DNA of 64,000 nucleotides from Pseudo-nitzschia pungens (Eukaryota; Bacillariophyta; Bacillariophyceae; Bacillariales; Bacillariaceae): positions 2,728,001-2,792,000 of the forward strand of contig CM074762.1 of the NCBI GenBank assembly GCA_037355855.1. Reading direction: 5' to 3'. The translations under genes were made by a program, and so were the position numbers. Below are positions 1 through 9,935 of the stretch, piece by piece. Each line of letters begins with the position of its first letter. Position 1 is the stretch's first letter. The notes under the pieces were generated by a model, which saw only the letters and a program-made list of their open reading frames with translations, was not told the DNA's origin and made no database searches.

Positions 1-163
1 CGGTGAAGGAGGTCGCAATGGAATTCGAATTGGAATTGGAATTGATTTTGGGATTGGAATTACTAGCAGTTGCATCCGCCATGGCGACATCGGCAACAGC
101 TGTTGTATCACCGTTCGAAGCAGCAACAGCGTCTGGGTTCGTGGATGATGACTCGGATTCCAT
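1..163 (-). CDS. Partial Ser/Asn-rich protein, N-terminus only
   Basis: An ATG on the minus strand at 163-161 opens a frame that stays open to the left edge of the window (54 codons, 3' end missing). The visible peptide begins MESESSSTNP, continues with Ala/Val/Asp-rich sequence and then runs into alternating Ser-Asn residues encoded by an AATTCC-type hexanucleotide. No domain can be seen, so no function is proposed. Low-complexity acidic and Ser/Asn-rich N-termini are common in diatom nuclear proteins, which makes a real gene plausible, but the short length means a chance frame is not excluded. Confidence 0.45.
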   Translation of the reverse strand, partial: MESESSSTNPDAVAASNGDTTAVADVAMADATASNSNPKINSNSNSNSIATSFT

Positions 164-970
164 TGTGTAAACGAGTTGAGGACGCTTCACTCTCTATGCG
201 TTCCGTCCGCTACAGTACAGTATTACAACCATCAACAATTCGATCCGGGTCGATTCATACTAGTATGTCGATCTGATGTCTGATAGATGGGACTGAAGAC
301 CGTCTCACAAAGATCAAGACCGATTATTTTTTGATTGACATTGCGCTAATTACTAATTACCGTATTTGCACTAATTACCGGTAAACCTTACGTCCAAGTA
401 CTTATTCCTCTGTTCTGCCGACAGATGACTCGTATGAAGCTTCGCATGGCACGATGTTTCGTTGAGATGAGCGGTAAGATTGCTGTACAAGCGACTGTAC
501 CCGTTCAATGCCGGTTCCATGTGTACGAGTACTTCGTATTACGGTAAGATTAACCGAACACGAACACCACAATTTGAAATAATTCGTTTCGATCGTTCGT
601 TTTTCGCCTGGTTCGTACGGTAAAGTATAGTATTGCCCCGATTTGAATTCGACGGTCTGGGGTAATTACCGTACAGAGCTAACACGTCATGTGGTAAGCT
701 TTACCTGATGTATAAGTAAGGTTAAGATTTTAGGGAACGAAAGTAAATTATGCCGTTAATTATACCACTGAAAAATAATATTAAAGCTATCGAACGTGAG
801 GTTACGAGTAAGTAAACCTTAATTGCACTACTCTTACGAGCATAACGAGCTACTCCTGTTCATTTTTTTGCACAGAAGTTCAAAGCTAATGGAAATTGCA
901 ACGAACGATGAGCTTCCTGTGTTTTCTGCCAGTTTATCCAATGTACCAAATTCTTACAGATCATTATTAT
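164..970. other. Intergenic, short palindromic words
   Basis: No gene is seen. The stretch carries several copies of the intergenic word family of this window, for example ggtaaacctta near 381, acggtaagattaacc near 541, ggtaagctttacc near 692 and gtaaggttaag near 716. It should hold the promoter of the leftward gene at 1-163 and the 3' flank of the EEP gene. Confidence 0.6.
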
Positions 971-1822
971 TTACTCCACTGGAAAGGATATCAACGACGT
1001 TACTGGAAAGTGGTCGGAAGGAAAAAGGCGTCCATCGACATCCCTTGTTTCGGTAATGACTTGACTTTGTTTCACTCTAAGGGATGATGGGGAATCAAAA
1101 AGAATCCAATCGATGTGGTTTGCGCCCGGTTCGGAATTGCGGCCATGGGCTCGAAACCTTGCCCCGATCCATGAATGATATGTGTACGAAACATCACCCC
1201 CCGTGTTCTTTTCGGCCACTTTCCACGAGTCGGTCATGTTCGCTCCGTTTGGGCCTGTCAGATATTGATAGACACAACTGTCATGATAGGTATTGAAGTC
1301 CCCCATGAGAATGATGGGTTCCTCCGGGGAGTTCCGGATGGAGCGCATGCGTTCGTGAAGCAACTCGGTGGCTCGAATTCGTGACAATTTTCCTTCGTGG
1401 TCCAATTGCGTATTGAACACGTGTACAACCTTGTCGTTTTTTCGCATTCGCAGAGTGACGTAGGTCGTCATGCGTACACAGGCAGCATCCCATCCTTTTT
1501 TGCCGGGTCGGTCGGGGGTTGGAGAAAGCCAAAAGTTTCCTCCTCCGAGTTTCTCGAAAATGGCATTGTCCCAAAAAATTTGGACGTGTTCTCCTCCTTT
1601 TTCACGTGGTTCACCAAATCTTTGATAGTCACCTCTCATGTTGGCATGCAAATCATTCAATTGATTGTGCAGTCCTTCTTGTATGCCCATCACAGCAGGT
1701 TTCATGCGATTGATGATATCAAATACGTGCTGCCGTCTGAATTCCCAGCTGTTTATTCCATCATGGTTATTGGCATAACGTAAATTGAACGTCATGATCT
1801 CCAGGTCTATCGACATCTTCAT
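971..1822 (-). CDS. Endonuclease/exonuclease/phosphatase (EEP) family hydrolase
   Basis: Intronless 283-residue protein of the metal-dependent EEP fold (DNase I, sphingomyelinase and related phosphoesterases). The start TFNLRYANNHDG with NSWEFRR is typical of the secreted-type bacterial/eukaryotic EEP subgroup. Catalytic landmarks are in order: the metal-binding Glu49 in GIQEG, Asp175 and Asn177 in MGDFNTYHD, Asp239 in HIDW, and the Asp-His pair 270-271 in SDHFPV. No signal peptide or membrane segment is visible, so a cytosolic or nuclear location is inferred. The substrate cannot be told from sequence: nucleic acid, phospholipid or a small phosphoester are all possible. The ATG is the first in frame; an upstream exon cannot be excluded. 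Confidence 0.85.
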   Translation of the reverse strand: MKMSIDLEIMTFNLRYANNHDGINSWEFRRQHVFDIINRMKPAVMGIQEGLHNQLNDLHANMRGDYQRFGEPREKGGEHVQIFWDNAIFEKLGGGNFWLSPTPDRPGKKGWDAACVRMTTYVTLRMRKNDKVVHVFNTQLDHEGKLSRIRATELLHERMRSIRNSPEEPIILMGDFNTYHDSCVYQYLTGPNGANMTDSWKVAEKNTGGDVSYTYHSWIGARFRAHGRNSEPGANHIDWILFDSPSSLRVKQSQVITETRDVDGRLFPSDHFPVTSLISFPVE

Positions 1823-3439
1823 GATTGATAATCGTCGTCGTTGTTGTTATAGACCTGCTATTGTGATTATTGGTGCGTAGCTGTCGCTATTGCTGTTTTT
1901 CCACCCCTTGACGGACTTTTTATGAGAGTGGTGGTGCTGCTGCTCTCACTTTCATGCCCTTGAAACAATATACTGTAACATGACAAGGAAGGACAAAATA
2001 AAGCGACCGATTCAGTCGGATTCAGTGCCCACGACCTAAGAATATCTCATTCTACGTACCTTGTTGGTACTCGTACGGATGGGTTTCCATGCAGTAAATT
2101 ACGAGTAATCTTACATAGTATAATTTCAATTTCAATCTTGGACCAGCAGTCTACGAACAAGTACAAGAACAACGCTTTCTTTTTCTCTCCCACAGAAAAT
2201 GGACTACGAGTACGCTACAAACACATCGAAGGCGTTCGTTCCTCCTTGACAAGAACAAAAAATACAGTAATCGTACGTACCGTACTAATAGCGACTAAAG
2301 GGTACAGATAAGTACCCCATATTATCAGAATACATTTTGGTTCGTAGTCGTTCGACACGCTGTTTTAAATCAGAATGGATCGATCACTTTGACGCTCAAT
2401 CAAAGGATTGATTGATTGATTCATTCCGAAATAATAATAATAGAATACATAAGGTTACTGTACGGTAAACCTTAGCGTGTACTGGTGGTAATTTATCAGC
2501 ACATACGGTACATAGATCGAGAGCATCAGCAGCATTCGTATGTCCACGACTAACCTCATTCTTCGCGTCACTCGTTTATTGTGTCCAGGCAGATATTTCA
2601 ATCTTGGACCAGCGTTCTAGCACATGTTAGTACAGAATTATTTTCCTCCCACTGAAGTAAGGTTTACCTTCCAGGACGGTGTACGAGTAACCTTAACTTT
2701 ACGACACACAACGCTTGCCTTCGGGACGACAAAAAATAGTCGAGAATCTGTTACGCCCTAAGACGTTCAGGGACGTTCTTGTACGGGTGCGTACGGTAAA
2801 CCTTACTTCGTTAGAGTAGAACCGTTCCCTCTTTACCAGAACCTGACGGGTAACCTGTACGAAACCTGTCACATTCAAGGTAGCTGCGAATATTCGTACG
2901 TGTAGAGAAGGCCCAACAGGGATCTCATTCAGGTGTCACGTCAACGGAAGACTATTCCACTACTCTATGAATTAAGTAGTTTGAATCTTTATGTTCGTAC
3001 TACTACCGGTAGACTCCGTATTTTTGTTCCAAGTGCATATTTCTTATGATATGGAAACAAAAAGAAGAATCATGACATAAAAATTCTGTTTTTATCGCCT
3101 AAGTAAGTCCCTATTTCGAATGACTGGACATTCATTTACGCCAATAAAATTGAAATGTCATCTCTACTTAAGTTAGTATCACCAAAAAATAGTAACTTTA
3201 TATACTTTAGTCTTGGGCTGACAGGCTTTTATTTCGAAGAAAAAATCATGCTGTTAAAGTTCCGTTTCGGCTTCGACGTTTTCCAGAAAAATGAAAAATA
3301 CCCGAAAGCCTGGAAACCTGTAGCCTGTCGCTCTGAACTCTAAACGAGAAAGCATATGGGGGAAGCGAAAAGTCGTTGATGAAAGCCAATTTCAAATTGC
3401 AGCACACGAAACATCTTAGAACGATTCATACTGTCCCAT
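1823..3439. other. Intergenic, 1.6 kb
   Basis: No convincing gene. An exact 18-base direct repeat (tttcaatcttggaccagc) lies at 2130-2147 and 2596-2613, each followed by a pyrimidine-rich stretch. GTAAACCTTAC-type words occur near 2464, 2657 and 2798. A 62-codon open frame at 3155-3343 has no recognisable content. An upstream exon of the ArfGAP-like gene could lie here. Confidence 0.5.
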
Positions 3440-5836
3440 TTGGACAGTTTCACTGCCACAGTTTCACTGGCATCGAATCCGAAATTGGACCCGGTTGAAG
3501 ACCGAGAGAGGCTTTTGCGTAATGTCGACCCGAATGAATCGAAACACTATCATCCATTTTACTACGAAGTACATCGAAAGCAGACGGCAAGAACCGAGGC
3601 GAAAGGCAATATTATGGAAGCGGCGTTAGAGATGGAGACCATCCTGAAGAAGCGACTCGCACGAATATTACGCGTACGCGACAACAAGACATGTGCCGAC
3701 TGTCCCGAAAAGCGGCCGACATGGATCTCTTACATCCAACCGCAGCAATCCTTTGCCCTCGGCAGTAAGGTTTTGGCAAGCTTCGTTTGTACGAAGTGTG
3801 CAGGAATGCACGAAAAAATAGGAACGGATGTGTGCTATGTTCGAAACGTCGGCCACGACGAATTCGACAAGGACGAGATAGATTTTGCAGAATATTCCGG
3901 CAACAAAGTGGTCAACGAAATATTCGAGGGGCACCTTCAAAAGGCTACAACCAATCAAGTCAGCATCAAACCGCTCTTGGGTGCCGACGATTCGAAGAGA
4001 GAACGCTTCATACGGCAGAAGTATGTTGATTTGTATTTCTACCAAAAGAGTGCCCATTACAAACACATCAATGAGATGAAAGACATTTTTGTGAAACTTC
4101 GAAAACTCCAAAAACTCGATAAAGAGCAGCAGCCAACGGGTAAAAAAGCCCGCAAGAGGTTGAGTACCTACCTGAACAGCTCCTTGAACGACTCTATAAT
4201 GTCACAATGCTCAACCACTGTGAGTAACACAGTGAGCACACCGGATTCAAACCATGACAATGAATACGGGAAAGAGGCCAGACATCAAGAAAGCAAAGGA
4301 AAACAAAAAAAGGAACGAAAGGGATTGACGCGGGGGAGAAGTAGAAGTAAAGTAAGGGGGAAAAACTCAGTTTCGGAATTAGACGTCCGACAGGAATCAC
4401 GAGGTGGCAACCGAAGCATGTCAAAAAATAGACGAGGAAAATCGGAGGATAGACGGAGAACTGGTGCGAGTAGGACTCGTGAACGCCCGCGAAGTAAATC
4501 GGAGGAAAGGCGGGGAAGTGGTGCAAGTAGGACCCATGTACGCCCGCGAAGTTTGTCCAGACTAGAAAGAAGTCATTCAGAGGAGAGCCCTAGAAGTAAT
4601 GCATGTGCGTCTCCGGAAGGCTCGAGTGCCGAATTAGATATGCGACAAGAGCCGGAAAAACGGAGCCGAAGCTTGTCTAGAGCGAGAAGAGGCAGATCAA
4701 ACGGAAGACGAGGAAAGAGTGCCAACGGGAACCGTCCAATCAAGAGTGATCAAAAGAGTCCCAATTCCCAAAATGGAAACAGAGATCGAGAACGAAGTAA
4801 GTCCAGGGTGCGATCTCTTTCTCGTGGGAAAGCTGCAGAAATCCGCGAAAAGGGCCAAGAGATTGCAAAACTTCGGCGGCAAAGATCGAGGTCTGCGAAC
4901 CGCACTGCGGAGATGCGTCGCGGTACTCGTACTTCGGATGCCGAACAGAACGATGAAGTTACGTCACAGGATGGACAAGACAGAGAACGCGAATCGACAA
5001 ATGAAGAATCCCCAAGACATAGTAGCATACTGAATTCTTCTAACAGTTCGAACCTTCTTGCGGCCATGTACAGCGATAATACTTCTCTCACTGACGAACA
5101 CAACACAATGAAGCGCGAACAAAGCAAAATTGATGGTGAAGAAGTGTCACGAAAGCAATCAGGTCAAGATTTATTGGCAAATTCGTCGGAAGATGCTATG
5201 GACACTCCACTACGGGACGGCAAACCGAAAGTGACTGGAACTCCGTCACGAAATGCTAGAAGAAAGAGCGGAAATTTAGGACAACAGGCGACTGACGATG
5301 CAAAGGCAGAAGAGAATATTGATGAAGACGACGGCTTCAAGTTGATGGATTCCATTAGTAACAGATATTTGAACTCCTCGTGGAAAAGCGCCGGGTCATC
5401 CGGCAAATCGGCAAAGAAAAAAGGGGCTGATTTGTTTAACAATAACCGGCGGGCACGACGCGCTTCGGAGTGTATGGAAATCGGAACCAATCAGCGAGAG
5501 TCAAGGAAATCGGAAATTTTGGCCAGTAAGACTCGGGTAGGTGCTCGCACAGGGTCTTTGGAATTTGAAAACGGCACACTGCCCACTTCGTCGCGGTCAC
5601 CGGTCCAAAGATCGAAGAGCAATGATTTGTGGGATTCATCGTTGCCAAAGAATCGACGAGCTTCGATAAGGACGCGGAATTCACTGTTGCAATCGAACGG
5701 AAATTTTGACGATCAAACATCACCAAGTGCGCAGAAAAATAAAGCTCTGATGGAGGAATGGCAGAAGATGAAGAACGAAAATGACAACGTTTTCGTCGCC
5801 TTCGATAAGGGTTTTTCACAATTTAAAAGAAAGTGA
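3440..5836 (+). CDS. ArfGAP-like zinc-finger protein with long RS-rich tail
   Basis: Up to 798 codons. An ArfGAP-like zinc module lies near the N-terminus: C85-x2-C88 and C117-x2-C120, followed by AGMHEKIG, YVRNVGHDEF and a GN..NEIFE segment as in ArfGAPs. Two features are odd. The loop between the Cys pairs is about 12 residues longer than the usual C-x16-C, and the position of the catalytic arginine finger (normally HR after CxxCxG) is Glu125. The rest, about residues 270-500, is Arg/Ser-rich with RSRS, RGRS and SLSR motifs and a duplicated block starting SELDVRQE / AELDMRQE; the last 150 residues are Ser/Lys-rich. The frame has no ATG before residue 59 (3614) and is open upstream to a stop at 3380-3382, so the start is either the ATG at 3614 or in an unseen upstream exon joined at a 3' splice site such as the one ending at 3402. 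GAP activity is doubtful; a scaffold role is inferred. Confidence 0.75.
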   Translation: MDSFTATVSLASNPKLDPVEDRERLLRNVDPNESKHYHPFYYEVHRKQTARTEAKGNIMEAALEMETILKKRLARILRVRDNKTCADCPEKRPTWISYIQPQQSFALGSKVLASFVCTKCAGMHEKIGTDVCYVRNVGHDEFDKDEIDFAEYSGNKVVNEIFEGHLQKATTNQVSIKPLLGADDSKRERFIRQKYVDLYFYQKSAHYKHINEMKDIFVKLRKLQKLDKEQQPTGKKARKRLSTYLNSSLNDSIMSQCSTTVSNTVSTPDSNHDNEYGKEARHQESKGKQKKERKGLTRGRSRSKVRGKNSVSELDVRQESRGGNRSMSKNRRGKSEDRRRTGASRTRERPRSKSEERRGSGASRTHVRPRSLSRLERSHSEESPRSNACASPEGSSAELDMRQEPEKRSRSLSRARRGRSNGRRGKSANGNRPIKSDQKSPNSQNGNRDRERSKSRVRSLSRGKAAEIREKGQEIAKLRRQRSRSANRTAEMRRGTRTSDAEQNDEVTSQDGQDRERESTNEESPRHSSILNSSNSSNLLAAMYSDNTSLTDEHNTMKREQSKIDGEEVSRKQSGQDLLANSSEDAMDTPLRDGKPKVTGTPSRNARRKSGNLGQQATDDAKAEENIDEDDGFKLMDSISNRYLNSSWKSAGSSGKSAKKKGADLFNNNRRARRASECMEIGTNQRESRKSEILASKTRVGARTGSLEFENGTLPTSSRSPVQRSKSNDLWDSSLPKNRRASIRTRNSLLQSNGNFDDQTSPSAQKNKALMEEWQKMKNENDNVFVAFDKGFSQFKRK

Positions 5837-7597
5837 GCCAAGTAAAAGAATCAAGACGTCCTTCTAGCAGTGTCTGGATCTGGGTATGGCTTCCTGTCTT
5901 TGTTATTCCCACTGACTTAATTGAGTCAAGTTGACATGGAAACAGGTTCAGCAGTGCATAGGAGTAGATTGAAGTACTAGTGATGGATCTAGAATCAGAA
6001 AGTGGTGGGTTGAAGAAGAGATGGATCTAGAATCAGTGATTATGCCCATATAGCAGCAATGCTGCAAGTGTTGCTGCGTTCTTGTTCAATTATGTTTCTT
6101 GCTGCTCTGTGCTCATTGTAGCAGGTCTATGTATCCAGTTCTAGTAGTAGTACTACAGAATTTAATATGTGAAACATACCATGTAGTACTAGCATCCTCA
6201 ACCCTGTAGCATACATCATACTCCTCATAGCTGAAAGCATACAGCATATAATTGATTCAGTACTGAATGCTGTATGATGTGGTCTTCTGTACATTGGGAC
6301 AAGAAGTTAGGGTATGTAGCTCTGGCACATATCCCTACACTGTGACCCAGCACCCTCTCCAGCATCCTCCAATGTGTTCTCCATAGCACCAGCATCCCTC
6401 CTACTAGTATGAGTATCCAGCTTTAGCACAGAATTCTAAATACAAAGCATACCCTGCCATAGCATCCTGTGTAGTAGCATGTATCTTGTACCATACATCA
6501 TACTAATATCCATTGATTCAGTGCTGGATCCTGTTCAGTCGTGTGCTGTTCTGCAGACTGTTCAGAGCTAGGATATGGCTGGAGCTCCAGTACAGATCCC
6601 TGCACTGGGACCCAGCATCCTCCATAGCATCCTCCATAGTAGCATCCTCCATAGTAGCATCCTCCATAGTAGCATCCTCCATAGTAGCATCCTCCATAGC
6701 ATCCTCCATAGCATCCTCTATAGCATCCTCTATAACATCCTCTATAACATCCTCTATAGCATCCTCTATAGCATCCTCTATGCTACTAGTAGCATCCTCC
6801 ATGCTACTAGTACTAGCATCTTCCATGCTGCTAGCATCTTCCATGATAGCTTCCTCCACGCTACTAGCATCGTCGAAAGTACCACGGGACTCCGTAAATT
6901 TATCAAAATTGATTAAGGGCATGTATTGTAGTTCCAGGACAGATCCCTACACCCAGGTCCACTAATTACCGTACCCTCCTCGACGCAACACGTAAACCTT
7001 CAGGAGTTCAAAAACAATACTACGGTACGAAGTAACCTGAAGGTAAACCTTACTTCGTAAGTTACTTCTACTTCGTACATTATTGCACGGAAGGCTTACT
7101 CGTACTTGTACATAATAGAAACTTTGTACGAATAAGTTACTTCGTAAGGTTACTACTTATTTCGATAAGGTTACAACTCCACCCACACCCCAGTGCCGAG
7201 AAGACACATACGGTACAAGTACATAGGAGGTACAAGGTACCACTGCCAGGTACGAGGTATCCATACCAGTAAGGTTACCCTAGTGTGTGGACCGAACGTA
7301 TGTATCACTCGTACAATTGTGACAGCATGTGAAAGGCATACGGTACCGGTACGACTCGACTTAAGAGTCCAATGGTGCGGGATTGAACAGGACGTAATTG
7401 ACTCATCTGACTCATCCATAACATACCTTCTACCTCTTTTACTCAAAAAATGCGCTGATCAACACTTTTTGCTTAGGGGCGCTCCCGGAACGTATTGGGT
7501 CCTCCATCCTGTCTCCACTCCGTACATAGCAGTGGTAGCCTAACTGAAAGAGGACGCTGAATTGAAATATAGTCGACGAAAGACATACACGATCACC
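5837..7597. other. Intergenic, repeat-rich 1.76 kb
   Basis: No gene accepted. Much of 5960-6960 is built of related pieces: cataCATCAtact blocks at 6210 and 6492 and 'ccctacact..gacccagca' blocks near 6333, 6593 and 6943 suggest an old duplication of about 270-280 bp, within which a 12/15-bp minisatellite has expanded (separate entry). From 6960 to 7350 the sequence is dense in GTAAACCTTAC, ACTTCGTA and GGTACGAGGTA words. The eS24 promoter should be at the right end. Confidence 0.55.
6605..6870. repeat. Minisatellite of 12/15-bp GCATCCTCCATA(GTA) units
   Basis: About eighteen tandem units of gcatcctccata, some extended by gta (15 bp) and some with ccTcTata or ccAtgctactagta variants. All unit lengths are multiples of three, so both strands stay open; the minus strand, from an ATG at 6922, would read Met-Glu-Asp-Ala-Thr repeats, the plus strand Ser-Ile-Ala-Ser repeats. 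The gradient from tccata to tctata units suggests stepwise local duplication. Confidence 0.85.
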
Positions 7598-8271
7598 ATG
7601 AGCGACGCTGTTATCATCAAGACCCGTAAATTCAAGCGCAATCCGCTTCTTTCCAGAAAGCAGGTGTGTGTTCCATGGGCGTTTTCCGAAGGAGATGGGA
7701 TGAATATTGGATTCGACGTGTTTGTGCATTGATGGACGGTACCAAATACAACAACTTGCGGCCGATGCGGTTGGGAAAACGCAAACCACAATGCGAGTGC
7801 GATTATTCGTTCTGATTTGTGGTGCAAAGACTGAGATGACGGAAGGTTCAGAATTTTACTGCTTCTGGGTTATTGTGCGTACTCACGAGACTTGTCGATG
7901 CTTTTCGTTTTTCGTTTGTTCTTCAGATGATCGTGGATGTCATTCACCCTGGACGGGCGAATGTTTCCAAGGATGAGCTCTGCGATCTGTTGTCCGGTAT
8001 GTACAAGGGGGATTCCAAACTCACAATCGTTTTCGGATTCCGAACCAAGTTCGGAGGTGGCAAGAGCACTGGATTCTGCCTGATTTACGACAACGAGGAA
8101 TCGATGATCAAATTCGAACCAAAACACAGAATGGTCCGTAAGGGTGTTACCACCAAGAAGGAGCAATCCAGAAAGGCCATTAAGGAGGCCAAGAACAAGG
8201 GATTGAAGATCCGAGGTACCGGAGCCAGTATTGCCAAGCACAAGGCCAAGCGTGCCGAAGCCAACGCCTAA
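7598..8271 (+). CDS. RPS24: 40S ribosomal protein eS24 (RPS24)
   Basis: Two exons: 7598-7663 (22 codons from ATG, MSDAVIIKTRKFKRNPLLSRKQ read in pieces) and 7927-8271, separated by a 263-nt GT-AG intron with a GTGTGT donor and a TTCTTCAG acceptor. The joined protein is 136 residues, close to the usual 130-135. Family signatures include DVIHPGRA, the FGFRTKFGGGKSTGF core, IYDN and EPKHR, then a basic Lys/Arg-rich tail. eS24 is a component of the small subunit needed for processing of pre-18S rRNA. Exon 2 begins with an in-frame ATG, which could mislead a gene caller into dropping exon 1; the 22 residues of exon 1 match the conserved N-terminal strand of the family. Confidence 0.95.
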
Positions 8272-8756
8272 ACGAATTGTGCTATATCTACTTAAACAAC
8301 CCCTTACAAAAATCTCACCTTGTCATATAGCACAATATGTAACTCTACCTTCTTTCACTTGTTCTAATGAGTCGACAATTTTCAACTATCTTTGCGGCTC
8401 TACGCAATGATGTAACTTCACTATTTCGTGATATCTGAAATGCATCAAATTATTTACGCAACGTGCACGTGGAAGAGGAAGAACCGACACATGCCTGGAG
8501 TTAAAATGTTGTTTCTGGCAACTGCATTGCCTAGACCAGAAACTGTGATTGAAAGCGTTGCTTTTTTTCGCAATTGCATCATGATTTGCCGAGAACCGAA
8601 ATTTGAATTGATTGCGTTGGTACGATGACGAGTGAGGAAGTTATATGCTGCAGTCTTAGTACCACAAGAAGTTCACACCACACTAAATATCGTTGGTAAG
8701 GTGTTATGCTCAGGTGATGTTGATCTCTCTGAAGGTATCATTACCCCCTCCTTTAT

Positions 8757-8907
8757 AGTACTACTAGTACTACTACTACTAGAACTAGTAGTAATTGTGT
8801 CAATCTATGCTGTTGATACTACTACTACTACTACTAGTAGTACTACTAATACTGGTAGCATCACGACGACAACGACTACTACTACTCGTCTACTACTCGT
8901 AGTAGAG
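8757..8907. repeat. Self-complementary CTA/TAG triplet tracts
   Basis: Three neighbouring runs (8757-8795, 8815-8852, 8871-8907) of ACT/CTA triplets that switch to TAG/AGT through CTAG centres, so each half can pair with the other as a hairpin or cruciform. Similar tracts recur at 9056-9091 and 49109-49169. Confidence 0.8.
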
Positions 8908-9055
8908 AGTACCTTGCATAATAGTATTCGTGATTCTCGTTCAACACTACTGCAATGTATCGACTGGTTGCAAGATCACAACGAATGCTACCGTGATACC
9001 CGATTGTAATATCAATATTTGTAATTTAAACTTCGTACTTCGTAGTTCATAATTC

Positions 9056-9091
9056 TAGTCCTACTACTAGTAGTACTAGTAGTAGCTAGTT
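9056..9091. repeat. CTA/TAG palindromic tract
   Basis: A run of tcctactactag-tagtactagtagtag followed by ctag, again a triplet repeat inverted about CTAG centres. Confidence 0.75.
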
Positions 9092-9935
9092 CGATGGAAA
9101 AGTTCAGGATCGGGAAACTCCGTTTGTGAATCTCCGGCGATTGAAGATGGTGCAGTAAATCAGTCTGCTGTTGATTGTTTATTTATCTACCTGTTGTGGT
9201 GATGAGCTTGGTAGTTTGCATGCTCATAACCTGCGAAATGGTGTTGTGCTCCTATTGACGATATGAACGCATGTACCGTATTACAATAAGAGTGAGGTTA
9301 TTCACTAATTACTTCGTAGTTGCTATGTATTCATCCTCACAATGAGAGCAAGGCACTGTAATGTACCGTAGGATTTTTCTAGTTGTATTTGTAGGTACGT
9401 TTTGTTGGTTAATAATCCATCGTAATCTTACTTGTACCCGTAAGGTTACCGTAAGGTTTACTGTATGTGCGGATTGCGGATGCTATCCGAATCAGCGTGT
9501 TCTACGGTAAGCCTCACGGTACATTCGTACTTTTGAGATCATCCTATCCTGCAATATTCCATACTACGTAGTATTATTACCTGGTACGAGTAAGGGTTTA
9601 GTGGTTTAAGATGCCGGGTTTTTCCGGACAGGTAATGAGCCAGAGCAACAGCAGAAGGTCCCCTGTTTCTGCTAACCGTAATCACTCTAACACCACACGT
9701 TGGACACTAATTTATACCCGATGACAGAAATGGCAAGGTCACGAGCTTTCGATAGGTACCCAACATGACTTGTATTGCGCGCCGAGCCTTTTCTTACATC
9801 GGGCCACAAAATGAGGTCAAAAATTCAAAAAAAACTCCATTTCAACAACCACAGCAACAAGGACCTGTCAGCCCCCCCCTAACTCCATAACCAACACCAG
9901 TTTAATTCTGATACTACAGCGTCTCCATCTTTACT

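Larger units (their letters stand above)
8272..9935. other. Intergenic, 1.66 kb with triplet tracts
   Basis: No gene seen. The stretch holds the eS24 3' flank, CTA/TAG triplet tracts (separate entries), and AT-rich sequence with the intergenic words ACTTCGTA, GTAAGGTTACC and GTAAGGTTTAC, the latter two back to back near 9440-9465. A 125-codon frame at 8632-9009 is produced by the triplet tract itself and has no ATG-independent support. Confidence 0.55.

Noticed and set aside
6518..6922. ATG-started Met-Glu-Asp-Ala repeat protein on the minus strand
   Set aside because: Produced by a minisatellite with unit lengths divisible by three; listed as a repeat, mentioned as a possibility only.
7664..7926. 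Possible box C/D snoRNA in the eS24 intron
   Set aside because: Ribosomal-protein introns often host snoRNAs, but only a weak C-like box (tgatgg) and CTGA words are present, without a terminal stem.
8632..9009. 125-codon frame rich in Thr/Leu/Val
   Set aside because: Encoded by the CTA/TAG triplet tract; no other support.
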